A stretch of 64,000 nucleotides of DNA from the NCBI GenBank assembly GCA_020310875.1, contig CM035407.1, positions 219,971,753-220,035,752 on the forward strand. The letters run 5' to 3'. The position numbers and the translations under genes were made by a program. The stretch is from Ceratopteris richardii. Its lineage: Eukaryota; Streptophyta; Polypodiopsida; Polypodiales; Pteridaceae. Under the pieces are notes generated by a model. It saw only the letters and a list, made by a program, of their open reading frames with translations, made no database searches and had not been told where the DNA came from. Below are positions 21,196 through 31,631 of this stretch, piece after piece (within the stretch, counting starts at the first letter, position 1; every line of letters starts with the position of its first letter).

Positions 21196-23679
21196 TCAAT
21201 CTTGTATCACCTTAGCGTGCTTTAGCCAAGGTCGGCCGAAAAAGAGATTATAATCAAGGGTGGATTCCGGTAATTCTAGTATGACAAAGGTCATTTTAAA
21301 TGTTGTACCTTGTAAAGTTATTGGTACATTTCGTACAAGTCCTACGGGATGGACTCTTGATTGGTCGGCCATTCTGACAAAAAACTGAATTGGTTTGATT
21401 TTGGTCCACCCTAACTTTTTACACAGTGCAGCAGTAGCAATGTTGACACCAGATCCTCCATCAATTAGTACCTGTGTGATTTTATGATTTTTATACCATA
21501 CCGTAATTAAAGGAACTGAATGATCGACCGTAGAATCAGGTTCCGGTTGCACTGTTGCTGTTGCTGGAATGCAAGAAGGCATAGGACTGAACTGTTGTTG
21601 GAATTGTTGTCGAACTCCTGGTACTAGTGCAAGTAATTGGCCCAGAGGAAGAGTGATGGATTCTTTAGATAAAATTTCCCAAGCCTTTTGTGATTGGATT
21701 GTATTTTCCACAGATTCGGAAGATGATGCACCTGCTGAAGATGATGTGCCTGCTGCTGAATTAGAATCCTGTTGTTGTGTTCCTTCCTCGGTTAACGGAG
21801 TCTGAGTCACCGGAATAGGATCTGGGAAGACTGGAGCTTCTACGGTGGTCCATTGACTAGCTTTATCATACATCCTTTGTTGTTCGCGTATGCATGGTTC
21901 AAATATTTTTGCTGCTGGTTGCAGTTGTTTACCGGATCGGGTCTGAATTACTGCAGCATGCGTTTCTACTACTGTTATTTGTACCATATTAGCCATTGGG
22001 TTTTGACGTTCTTTCTTCCTCTGATCATACTCAGCTGCATCCTTACAAAATCTTCTAATGTGACCAAATTCACCACAGAAATGACAGCGCGGTGGTGGCA
22101 AATTGGGATTTTCCGATGCTCTTCCGGCCTGCCAGCGGTTTGCATTGTAGTTATTATTTCTCTGTCCTCTGTAATTTCGATATCCTTGTTGCTGGTTGTT
22201 TCTCATTTGCGGAGGTACATAGTGATTGGCTGGCTGCCCTGGTTCCTGTATAATTGCACTGACAATTGCTGTTCCATGCACTTTGGCGTTATATGCGCAG
22301 TTTTTGGTGGTGTGTCTGGTAGTGTTGCAGATAGCACAAAACAACTGATTAAGTGCACAAGTGGCACTAGTATGGCTTGAATTCTTGCATGTAGTGTAGT
22401 ACATCTGTCTGGTCGGGTCTTCGGCGATATTTCTATTTGCTTTTAACCACTCTAGATCTTTTGTAAATCCTCCAACCTTGTTTTCCAGCTGCAAAGCCAT
22501 TGCAATCACGGCATTTAGCGTCATAGCTCCTACACAGCGTATGATCATAATCTGTTTAAGTTGTGGAGTCAATCCATTGATAAACCATTGAGTGATAACG
22601 TCATTCGGTAGGTTGGCATGTGCTGGTGGTAACTGCCTCAAATGAGTCCTGAATAGAGTGGCGTATTCCTGTACTGTTTGATTTATCTTCTGTCTATTGT
22701 TTTGCAAGTAGTCAAAAATTTCGGCTGGATTCTTCTTTAGCCTGAATCTCTGCAAAAAGGCATCCCTTACTGCTTCATAGGTGCCGAAATGATTAATATC
22801 ATATTCTGTAAGCCATCTAGCTACTTCGTTAACCAATGTCGATTGGAAAACAATAGCTTTACACGCCGGATCAGGTGGATGGTTGAGCACTGCGTAACTT
22901 ATCTCAAATGTGCGTACATGAGCATCCGAGTCATCTCCTGGGAATCCACCAAATTTGGTGTACGTTACCCCTGTTGGAGTCGGCCTTGGTGGGCATAGTT
23001 GTTGTTGTTGTTGCTGTTGTTGTTGTTGCCCGTTCATGCCTCTGATGGTTGTATTGTGACTATCTTCTGTATCCCGGGGCTGAATATCTGAACTATCGGA
23101 ATCTGTATCGTCGGACTGTGCACTTTCCGGTTTGATAATCTTGTTCAGTATGTTTCGAATCTCGGTTTCAAACAAGCTACCTTCCTTCTTGATGTCAAAT
23201 GTAGGGAAGCTTACTCCCAATAGCGGTGACTGGGCTGAAGATTCACCGAGAAATGGTAAACCGTCGTCAGAAAACTGCGATCTTTCAGTAACTGTTACCG
23301 AAATATCACCGTAATGTGTCGAATCTTCGCCAAAACAAGGCGCTTTTTCTCCTTCACTAATTTCCTTGGCTAAAGTGTTTCTAGTCGTAAACAAATTTGA
23401 ATCTTTACCCAATGTTGTTAAACTAACTTCAGGCTGCGTCCTGGTAGATTCTAGAGCTACTATATCTTCGACAGACTGTGCCAAAATAGTACCGGAATTT
23501 ACCAAAGGCGTAGCACGTTCCACCGGAATATGACCGGAATCACTACTAATGTTCTTTACTTTCTTAACAACTGGGTTAGACCTAGTTGTACTTCTACCTC
23601 CCGGAGTCGTTCTTAGTAAATTAAGTACCCCAGGCTGGCGGTTCTTTGGATACGTTTCACGGGATCGAGTAACCAGCAT
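21196..23679 (-). CDS. Gypsy-1 gag-protease frame
   Basis: Open frame of 827 codons. Residues about 1-215 are Ser/Thr-rich and of low complexity; a poly-Gln run at about 219-229 comes from a CAA/CAG repeat. Residues about 235-400 form a retrotransposon gag domain (TKFGGFPGDDSDAHVRTFE; ENKVGGFTKDLEWLK at its end). Two zinc knuckles follow: CAICNTTRHTTKNC (about 446) and CHFCGEFGHIRRFC (about 530), both C-X2-C-X4-H-X4-C. The C-terminus (about 720-827) is a retropepsin-like domain with VLIDGGSGVNI in the catalytic loop and FFGRPWLKHA near the end. The start ATG 23679 is the first in frame, about 100 nt after the primer site. The products would form the particle coat and the maturation protease. 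Confidence 0.88.
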   Translation of the reverse strand: MLVTRSRETYPKNRQPGVLNLLRTTPGGRSTTRSNPVVKKVKNISSDSGHIPVERATPLVNSGTILAQSVEDIVALESTRTQPEVSLTTLGKDSNLFTTRNTLAKEISEGEKAPCFGEDSTHYGDISVTVTERSQFSDDGLPFLGESSAQSPLLGVSFPTFDIKKEGSLFETEIRNILNKIIKPESAQSDDTDSDSSDIQPRDTEDSHNTTIRGMNGQQQQQQQQQQLCPPRPTPTGVTYTKFGGFPGDDSDAHVRTFEISYAVLNHPPDPACKAIVFQSTLVNEVARWLTEYDINHFGTYEAVRDAFLQRFRLKKNPAEIFDYLQNNRQKINQTVQEYATLFRTHLRQLPPAHANLPNDVITQWFINGLTPQLKQIMIIRCVGAMTLNAVIAMALQLENKVGGFTKDLEWLKANRNIAEDPTRQMYYTTCKNSSHTSATCALNQLFCAICNTTRHTTKNCAYNAKVHGTAIVSAIIQEPGQPANHYVPPQMRNNQQQGYRNYRGQRNNNYNANRWQAGRASENPNLPPPRCHFCGEFGHIRRFCKDAAEYDQRKKERQNPMANMVQITVVETHAAVIQTRSGKQLQPAAKIFEPCIREQQRMYDKASQWTTVEAPVFPDPIPVTQTPLTEEGTQQQDSNSAAGTSSSAGASSSESVENTIQSQKAWEILSKESITLPLGQLLALVPGVRQQFQQQFSPMPSCIPATATVQPEPDSTVDHSVPLITVWYKNHKITQVLIDGGSGVNIATAALCKKLGWTKIKPIQFFVRMADQSRVHPVGLVRNVPITLQGTTFKMTFVILELPESTLDYNLFFGRPWLKHAKVIQD

Positions 23680-23777
23680 GTATCATCTTTTGTACTAATC
23701 GCGTACTATTACTGTCGATTGAAAATTTACAGTCACGTTTCCACAACAGGTTTGCAACAATCTGATCTGTTGCCACC

Positions 23778-23795
23778 TTCCCACAGACGGCACCA
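23778..23795 (-). other. Gypsy-1 primer-binding site
   Basis: On the minus strand TGGTGCCGTCTGTGGGAA lies 1 bp inside the 5' LTR. It begins TGG, complementary to the CCA end of a tRNA, and resembles primer sites I recall from plant Tat-type gypsy elements. The priming tRNA is not identified. Confidence 0.7.
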
Positions 23796-23796
23796 G

Positions 23797-24771
23797 TGTT
23801 AAACGCTATTTATTCTTCTAACTGTCAGAAGTGCGTTTAAGCGATTCTTGGGTTCTTGGGAGTGGAAGGAGTCTGTTAGACAGAGGCCCTGTACTTAGTT
23901 CCCAAACTAACTGCTTACACACGTCAATATACTAATGGTGAGAGCTCTATCAAGAATCTGCTCTACTTAGACATCACAGTTCACAGTCTTAGCTCAACCA
24001 CGTGTACCGAATACGTTAGGATGCTATGTTGCATCTACACATAAACTTACTGAACATCTCAGAACAAGAGTATTCGTTCAACTTTCACAGAATGAATACT
24101 ACACTCCGTCCAATATCCGAAGACACAGAGAATCCTAGTGTTCAGATACACCGTACTGAAGATTCAGTATGCAATCCAGGAAATCTTTATTGTAGCTTAA
24201 ACTTTGCCGTATGGAACCTGAACCTAGATACTACAAACAACTTAAGATAACACGAATACCAGAAGAGTTACCACGACTGCCCAGACTTCGCCACCTAATT
24301 GTAAAACATTTCAAGAAAAGAAACAACCCGATGCGCGAACTAGCTGAGTCTCACAATCGCCATGGATACCATTAGACAATCGATAAGCCGAAACACAGAT
24401 ACACAAAGAATACTCAGAAAGTCACCAAGATACTCTGGATTACTCAACTCGATACACAGTAACGCTACAGACCAATCACTCAGACAGACAGTCTGATGAT
24501 CTCTCGAACGTCTGTGAACTTAACAAACAGAACAGATGTCGACAGCAGAGAAGAGAGACGAACATGAAACTCAGAATACTAGAGATTATGCAAACGACAC
24601 TACAGTAACGCCCCGCTCAGTCACCCAGACAGATAGTTTGGTGATCCACCATGGAACCGTCACTGGCGTGTCTTTCTTTGATTTATATAACTTTTACAAA
24701 CTGTCTGTAACAACTTTTCGCTCGTGCGAACAAGATTCAGTTATACATTTCCACTCCGGTGGCCGCTAACA
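23797..24771 (-). repeat. Gypsy-1 5' LTR (element orientation)
   Basis: On the minus strand it starts TGTTAGCGGC and ends GCGTTTAACA. A TATA-like TTATATAAAT lies at 24681-24690 (minus strand), only about 80 bp into the LTR, so it is a tentative promoter. Confidence 0.93.
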
Positions 24772-24775
24772 CATT

Positions 24776-25140
24776 ATATGGTTTAAAGCAAGCACCACGT
24801 GCTTGGTATGAGAAGATACATGCCTATCTGGTTGCACATGGTTTTGAGAACAGTCCAACTGAAAGAGCGTGCTAATGATGTGCTTTTGATCATTGTTGTC
24901 TATGTTGATGACATGCTACTCGCTGGTCCTATTGAGAAGCATATTGCTGATTTCAAGGCTAATTTGCATGCCTCATTTGAGATGTCTGATTTGGGGCATT
25001 TGCATCACTATTTGGGCGTTCAGTTTATGCAAGTTGATGGTGGAATGGCTTTGTGTCAAATGAAATATATTGACACATTATTGCAGCATTTTGGCCTTGA
25101 AGATTGTAAGCCTATTGCCACTCCTGTGGAGACAGGTTTA
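24776..25140 (+). pseudogene. Copia-1A reverse transcriptase, second part
   Basis: Continues the RT domain on the far side of Gypsy-1. VVYVDDMLLAGP holds the YVDD catalytic motif, followed by FEMSDLGHLHHYLGVQF. Broken. Confidence 0.85.
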
Positions 25141-25199
25141 TGATTGAGTCTTCATGATGTTGGAGATGCATTTGATGTTGTTCTCTATTAGTAGGCTGT

Positions 25200-25860
25200 T
25201 GGATGCTTGATTTACTTATGCATTACTTGGCCAGATATTCAGTTTGCTGTCTCACAGATGAGCAGGTTTATGCATTGCCCCAGGAGTCATGCATTGGAAG
25301 GCAGTTAAGCGCATCTTTCGCTACTTGAGTGGTACTCGACTACTTGGGTTGTTTTATCCCAAGGGGGGATCACTACCGCCAGATTTGCATGCTTTTTCTG
25401 ACTCAGATTGGGCTGGTTGTTATGACACTCGTGTTTCCACCAGTGGTTTTTGATTCATGCTTGGTAGCTCAGGTATATCTTGGTTGAGCAAGAAGCAGCC
25501 TATTGTGGCCACTTCCAGTTGTGAGGCTGAGTATAGGGCAGTTTTAACAACGACTGTTAAGTGTGTGTGGCTCAGATGCCTTATGGCTGATTTGGGTGTT
25601 GGCCAGTCTTCTACCACCACCATCTTCACTGACAGTCAGAGCGCATTGGCAGTTGCGAGGAACCTTGTGTTCCATGCTTGCACCAAGCACATTGAGGTGC
25701 ATTATCACTATGTCAAGGAGAGTTTCTCTACTGGGGATATCAGCTTGGCATATGTGCCCACGCAGGAGAACATTGCAGACCTTTTCACGAAGGCTCTGCC
25801 TAGAGAGAAGTTTGAAGCTTTCCGCAAAGCTTTGGGCTTACTTCCTTTTGTGGAGTGATT
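25200..25860 (+). pseudogene. Copia-1A RNase H region
   Basis: Copia RNase H motifs in order: SDSDWAGC-like (about 25400), SWLSKKQPIVATSSCEAEYR (25480-25540), TDSQSALAVARN (about 25630), HIEVHYHYV (about 25690) and ENIADLFTKALPREKFEAF near the C-terminus. Broken. Confidence 0.87.
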
Positions 25861-25932
25861 TCCACATAGCTTGGCACTTCCTTATACATGAGTGCTAGCT
25901 TCTTGTTCACCGCATCACTCCCAAGGGGGATT

Positions 25933-26162
25933 TGTTGATATATTTAGGTAGTGATGTATGTGAGCACACTAGGACCGCTCGGGCACTTTTTTCCCTCTTT
26001 AGGAGGTTTTTTTCCCCCGGCTTGTATATACGCCTATTGCCCTAATGGGCTACTTATCTTTGTACATTCTCTAGTAATACATTCAGTATTGTGTGTTGTG
26101 CTCCAAGCTTCTTCTTCTTCCTTGTGCTGTTTGTGTGCTTCCACAGACGTCTAACTCCAACA
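25933..26162 (+). repeat. Copia-1A 3' LTR
   Basis: Same length as the 5' LTR, about 94% identical by hand count. It is preceded by the polypurine tract CCCAAGGGGGATTT (25919-25932) and followed by target duplication ATACT (26163-26167). Confidence 0.95.
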
Positions 26163-26167
26163 ATACT

Positions 26168-28082
26168 TATATATTAAGTATGCTATTTATGGTAAGTTAC
26201 CATACGTACATAGTTATGAGTACTAATGCACATTTTTATGTGTTTAGAACAAAAAAAAAATATTTCAAAAGAATTATAGACTTCAAATTTATGGAATAGA
26301 AGGACAAATCAAGTTCAATTAGCATGTTATAGTCAAAAGCTAGTAGTGGGAAGTCATGTAATAACTTCTAATGATTGAAAGTTGAGACATAGACTTTAGG
26401 TTGTTACTAGCTTTAGTAAAGGAGTCATGTTGACTCATCTTCATTAAGAAGGCAAGGCAAGTGTGCAAGACAAGTACTTAGAAGAGTATGGCCAAGATAC
26501 ACAAGAAGACAAGGTTTTCAAAGAGAAAACAAGGCAAGACTATAGTCTTGATTCCCAATAGGGAGAACCAAGGTTAAAATAGAAAGTCAAGGCATGCATT
26601 TAGCAAAAAATTCAAGGTCCTAGTCAAGATTTCCAATAGGGAGTGATTAAATAACAAGCCAAGGTTGTTCCCCAGTAGGGAATTATTACACAGCAAGGCA
26701 AGGTTTATAAACTAGCAACTTAATTCCAAATGAGAAATAAGTTGGAAAGCAAGTTTGATGTTTTGATTCGTACAACATCATGAAAAGTGACCAATAACGT
26801 TAAGAGAAAATAAAGTGGTCAACTAAAACAAAGTTATGTGTTTTAGGACAAAAAGGATAAAAATACCACTGGTTGACATTTTAATAAGAAGGGTATGTAC
26901 ACTAAGTTTGTAAATAATTATGGTAGATCAATAAGCTTAGAGCCATCAATGATGACTCTATTAAAGGACAAAAAGATGGTCTTATCTCTCTCAAGCAAAC
27001 AAGTCAATTCCATGTTCCAATATAGGTTAGAATAGATAAATGAAAAGGAAAGGTTTGCAAGCAATATATTTATAGAAATTGGAACAACAACCATGATGTT
27101 TTATAAGAAAATTGATAAGGATACAAGTTAATAAGATGAATGTTTGAAATTCATAAGTATAGCCCTATATGTATCAAGGTCAATAAGAAAAAAGGATTAG
27201 CACATAATATTGAGAAGGCCAATAAGCAAAAAGGATGAGGGCATAATGTTGAGTGCATCCTTATAAGGGACACATTGACTGAAGGGATCAAAAATAGATT
27301 AAATGACATGAATTCTATCCATCCAAGAGTTAGTAGAATATCCACTAGCTCCTTAGATACATATCTCTATATCATATAGATTAATGATATGTATTGTGGA
27401 AAAAGGAATATCATGAGAATTAGGGGTTGTAGAGGATAGTGGAACATGTACAAGATGGTAAGAGGATGACACAAATTATCTTCAGATACATGGAGTAGTC
27501 AGAGGTAGATCCACATAGGAAGATAAAAAATCTGATGCTTAGATAGAATGTCAACTCAAGAAAAATAGTTAGATTTTAAAGGATATGTTAAGGGCACATA
27601 TGTTCGAGAAGAAGATAGAATGGGATAGTATGTTAAGGGCACATATGTTAGAGAAGAAGATAGAATGGGATAGATGTAGCTATAGTACATGAGAAGGCAA
27701 TCATTTCACTTCCTTCTAGGATGAATTGGCATACATCCCATAAATCCTAGTTGCATATATGCCATATAACTATCATAGACATATGTAGCAGGTTCATACA
27801 GAAAATCTTCACTACATGTATCCTAGGTGGAAAGCCCACATAGGCTATATAGTTTTAAGCAAGGGTAATGACGTTAGCAAGATTCATTAAGGCCAAGGCT
27901 AGATTTTTTACACTTTCATACCATGAGCAACAGGAGATACCATATGTTTCAGAGAAGATACTAGATAGGAGAATTGAATGTAGAAAAAGTTCATTCTAGA
28001 GTGTTTGGTACCTTAGAAGGGTGTGCACTTACTGTATCCTCTCTCATCATTAAGGAAAATTATCCTTATAAGGGGGAGAGAA
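26168..28082. other. Decayed internal sequence ending in a polypurine tract
   Basis: No readable protein. It contains weak tandem words (CCAATAGGGAG, CAAGGCAAGG) at about 26420-26720 and a nearly perfect 45-bp duplication at 27584-27673. It ends in AAGGGGGAGAGAA (28070-28082), a typical LTR-element polypurine tract, so the stretch is probably the 3' part of a very old element into which Copia-1A inserted. Confidence 0.5.
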
Positions 28083-29102
28083 TGTTAGACATGGATCCAT
28101 GCATTTATTAGTGTGTGTTGGACTAAGAGCATGCATTTCTAAGGTTCCTAACTTTGGGGTTATCCTAAGGTTTGCCTTTTGGAGGGAGAGCCAGTGTGCA
28201 TGATGGCCACATGTAACACTAAACGACTCTTGAGACCTTATAAATGGGGAGAGAGATGATAAATAGGATGGGATTTAGGCAAGGATCCAAGAGAGGTCAC
28301 TTGTTTGTGTGTGTTGCAACAAGAGCATGAGCTAATAAGGTTCTTAACTTGAGGAATATCCTAAGGTTCACCTTTAGGAGGGACAACCTATGTGCATAAT
28401 GGACACATGTCACACTAGAAGGATCTAGAGACCTTCTAAATAGGGAGCAAGAGGATACATAGGATGGGAGGAGAGTAGCACACATGCTATTTTTTTGTTT
28501 CTTGGTGAGAATATTTTCACACTAGTGCAAGACACTGACGAGTTAACAAGGCATATGATCTTGCAAAAAATGTGAGTTCAATAAATTAGAGAGATGGAGG
28601 ATGAAGGTCTTCTTCACCCATTGGATATTCCCAATGGGAATTGGGAGAGTATCGCAATTGTGGAAGGTCTTCTTCACCTCCCAACTAAGGACTCTAGTTA
28701 ACAAGGCTGCTCTGTAGAGAGATGCACATATTCAACAAATCAACCCCTCTAATATATATATCCATGTCCAAGGGAGAAAGTAGACCACAAGGAGATATGT
28801 GTACCTTCCATCACATGGATCCTTAATGTGATCACATGGTTTCCAAGCTTAGGAAATCAGATGGCTTCTAAAGAAGACCCTCCAAGATCTCATATACAAG
28901 TCAAATGGCTATCAAAAGCTTAAGCCTAAGGTAATCAACCTTAGAAAAATAAACACTAAGGTTCAAGGACCCTTGAAATATGGGTAAATGAACAATAATT
29001 CCCAAGGGTTTCACATTAGAAACCCAAGGGTTCTACCCCTTAGATCCATGTAGTTGTACAACATTTCCACCACCTCAAAAACATTTCTTTCCTAAAAAAT
29101 GA
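28083..29102 (+). repeat. Orphan LTR start with duplicated promoter-like segment
   Basis: Begins TGTTAGACATGGATCC directly after the polypurine tract. It holds two similar segments about 193 bp apart (about 28110-28290 and 28303-28485). Each contains a GAGACCTT-A/C-TAAAT-A/G-GGGAG stretch resembling a TATA region, and CATAGGATGGGA-like ends. The far LTR edge is not visible; Copia-1B starts at 29103. About 28500-29102 has nothing else recognised. Confidence 0.5.
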
Positions 29103-29328
29103 TGTTGATATATTTAGTTAGTGATGGGTGTGGACACACTAGGACCGCCGAGGCACTTTTTTCCCTCTTTAGGAGGTTATTTTCCCCAGCTTGTATATAC
29201 ACCTATAGCCTGCGTTACATATCTTTGTACATTCTAGTGGTAAAACATTCAATATTGTGTGTTGTGCTCCAAGCTTCTTCTTCTTCCTTCTGTTGTTCGC
29301 ATGCTTTCATAGATGTCTAACTCCAACA
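29103..29328 (+). repeat. Copia-1B 5' LTR
   Basis: 226 bp, begins TGTTGATATATTTAG and ends CTCCAACA, matching the Copia-1A LTR throughout. Confidence 0.93.
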
Positions 29329-30724
29329 ATTGGTATCAGAGCAGGTCATCGCTTCATCTAGGGTGCCATCAACACCCCTCCGATCACAGTCTCAAAATCA
29401 CATGAAATTTGGTGAGCATACTTAGGGTGATTAGGAGATCAAAACAACTTTGCTGTGTGGTGCCAAAATCGCGATCTGAGCTCATTTCGGCCTTTGAACA
29501 CAGTATCACAGTTCTTGCATAGGCTATTTTATCTTTTTGTGCCAAAGGTATATACAAGTTTTGGTTCGCCAATATAAGCATCTTGAAGTCTGCTACAGGT
29601 CTAGTAGAAGTTGTTAGGGTATTTGTGTTCAACTTTTTTAGATATAGTCATTTTTCTGCATCAAGGTATTTTCATCAGTGGCCATGGCTGAAAGCAGTGA
29701 TGTATTTCATATGTTGGTTGTTGAGGATAAGTTGGATGGTACCAATTACCCACTATGGGCTTATATGATGCGACATGTATTGGTTGCAAAAGGACTGTGG
29801 AACATTGTGCAGAGTGTTGAAAAATGCCCTATTACACCTGTAAATACAAGTATTAAAGCTGAAAAAGATGGTGTTGAAGATTATGATATTCTTCATATTC
29901 CTATTTGTGCTGCAGTTTTTGTTGTACCTACTATAGAGCAAATTTGTTGGGATGGTAGAGATGCTCTGGCACATGCATTGATAGCCTTGTCTGTCAAACG
30001 TGCCATTATTCCTCACATTCACTCTTGCACAACAGCTAAATATGCTTGGGATACACTTACCACATTGTACCAAGCTAGGAATGAGGCTCATGTTGCTTAC
30101 CTCCGAAAACAGTTGGAGAGTGAGCATATGAATGAAGGTGATTCTATGGACAGTTTTTTGACAAAGATCAAGGATTTGAAGGAACAATTGATTTTCGCTG
30201 ATGAAGTTATACGAGATAGCTCACTTGTGTCGATCGTTCTGAATGGTCTTCCTGATTCATATCAGAGTTTTGCTTCTACTCTTCCTTTGATGATGAAAGG
30301 CAATCCAAATGCCTTGTCATTCAAAGAGTTAGTTTCAGTTCTGCTACATGAAGATCAGTCTCGGTAGAACAGGTCCATTATGCATGTTGCAGATCAATCT
30401 TTCTTGTCTAGTCAGAAGGGCAAAGGTAAATGGAGCTCATCTATTAGTAAGCAGAAATCTGCAAATGCTGCACATTCAAAGAAGGAAGACAAAGACGAGA
30501 AGAAATCAGAAAAGCAGAAATTGTTTTGCAAATACTATAAAGCAAATGATAATGTCATTAAGAGCTGTCCAAAACTAGATGCTAAAGAGGCAAAGATGAA
30601 AGGGGCCAGAATGTTTGTTGTAGAGGCCTCTACACCAAAAATAGAGTCTGCTAATCTTGTGTAGAATAAAGAATCATTTACTATTGTTTATAGTTTTGAC
30701 CCATCTTCTCATGAGCAGTGTATG

Positions 30725-30896
30725 TGTAAGGATTTGAACTCACAACCTCTTGGTTAGGAATGTGATGGACTAACCACTTGCCCCAAAAGCGATGGTTGAG
30801 GATTACTTTCTAATCCTCTCTCTTAGGGTGTAGTTCAACCATCTCATATCTATCAAGGGTGTGGTTCAACCATCTCCTACCTATCACTTTATTACA
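30725..30896 (-). repeat. TRIM-2 LTR (3' LTR in element orientation)
   Basis: TG...CA ends, 172 bp. It carries the same tRNA-like box pair (complement at 30730-30785) as its partner. Confidence 0.9.
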
Positions 30897-31459
30897 TTCT
30901 TTCCCCCTTGGTCAATCATTTTCCTCAATGATCAATCATTTTCCTCAATGATCTGCTCTCGTATCCCTCTAGCATCGGTGATCAGCCCCTTGAACTCCCT
31001 AAGTACCCTTGAATTGATGTCCTCAACCTCGCATAATTTCTTGAACCTTGTTCACAACCTTGGTCTCTTGAACCCTTGCTCTCAACCTTGATGTCTTGAG
31101 CTTTCTTGTTTGCAACCTTGGTGTCTTGGGCCCTTGTTCTCAACCTCAGTCTTGAACCTTGTTCTCACCCATGTTTGGTATCTTGAACCCTCAATAAAGT
31201 GCCACCTATGGTTTCCCAAGAGCTTTACACTTTCTAGCTATCTCATTAGATTTGGAAAGTTCATTACAGGAGCGGTATATAACATGCCTCAATCAGACCT
31301 ACGGATTGAGAGACACACCTCAATCTTTGTTAGGCTAACTTGTGAAAGCGACGTGCACTTCTTTGTACCCTTTCATATAGAGGATGCACAAACACCTTTT
31401 TTAGAGGCCATTAGGTCTATCCACCTTTCCCAAGCCTACTTCCTAAGCTTTGATACCAA

Positions 31460-31631
31460 TGTAAGGAATTGAACTCACAACCTCTTGGTTAGGAATGTGA
31501 TGGGCTAACCACTTGCCCCAAAAGCCATGGTTGAGGATTACTTTATAATCCTCTCTCTTAGGGTGTACTTCAACCATCTCCTATCTGTTAAGGGTGTGGT
31601 TCAACCATCCCTTACCTATCACTTTATTACA
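31460..31631 (-). repeat. TRIM-2 LTR (5' LTR in element orientation)
   Basis: 172 bp. A GGTTGAACCACACCCT-like motif occurs twice within the LTR. Confidence 0.9.
31465..31520 (-). promoter_or_regulatory. tRNA-like Pol III A/B boxes in TRIM-2 LTR
   Basis: TGGGGCAAGTGG then, 44 nt on, GAGTTCAATTCC on the minus strand. Same sequence and spacing as in the TRIM-1 LTR, so the pair is a family feature. The B box lies about 5 bp from the LTR 3' end. Confidence 0.55.

Larger units (their letters stand above)
14790..24771 (-). mobile_element. Gypsy-1, Ty3/gypsy element inside Copia-1A (fossil)
   Basis: A 9,982-bp element inserted in the RT region of Copia-1A. LTRs are 978 bp (14790-15767) and 975 bp (23797-24771) with TG...CA ends. 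The 4-bp flank CATT is duplicated at 14786-14789 and 24772-24775. All coding runs on the minus strand in the order gag-protease, RT, RNase H, integrase, then an extra coiled-coil frame before the 3' LTR. Integrase after RT/RNase H marks Ty3/gypsy. No chromodomain is visible after integrase, and the extra frame plus the primer site point to the Tat/Athila side (inference). It is broken, with perhaps five to eight breaks, but keeps long open stretches. LTRs differ at about 43 sites by hand count (about 95.6% identity), fewer per site than the host Copia-1A LTRs, consistent with later insertion. Confidence 0.93.
11306..26162 (+). mobile_element. Copia-1A, Ty1/copia element split by Gypsy-1 (fossil)
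   Basis: The best-bounded Copia-1 copy. Its LTRs are 230 bp each (11306-11535 and 25933-26162), with TG...CA ends. The 5-bp target duplication ATACT lies at 11301-11305 and 26163-26167. A primer site TGGTATCAGAG (11538-11548) matches plant initiator-Met tRNA, and a polypurine tract lies just before 25933. Removing Gypsy-1 (14790-24771) leaves about 4.9 kb, a normal copia size. Parts in order: gag, CCHC knuckle, pre-integrase HHCC, integrase core, RT (interrupted by Gypsy-1), RNase H. About ten breaks are visible, so it is dead. The LTRs differ at about 13 of 230 sites by hand count; at 2-7e-9 substitutions per site per year (an assumption) this suggests several million to about 13 million years. 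Confidence 0.93.
30725..31631 (-). mobile_element. TRIM-2, miniature LTR retrotransposon inside Copia-1B
   Basis: 907 bp with two 172-bp LTRs (30725-30896 and 31460-31631), nearly identical to each other. On the minus strand a primer site TTGGTATCAAAG (complement at 31448-31459) abuts the 5' LTR, and a polypurine tract CCAAGGGGGAAAGAA (complement at 30897-30911) abuts the 3' LTR. Flanks GTATG (30720-30724) and ATATG (31632-31636) are a 5-bp target duplication with one change; Copia-1A at about 12940 shows the uninterrupted target. The internal part holds repeats of the ACCTTGGTCTCTTGAACCC type and no coding frame. Confidence 0.92.
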
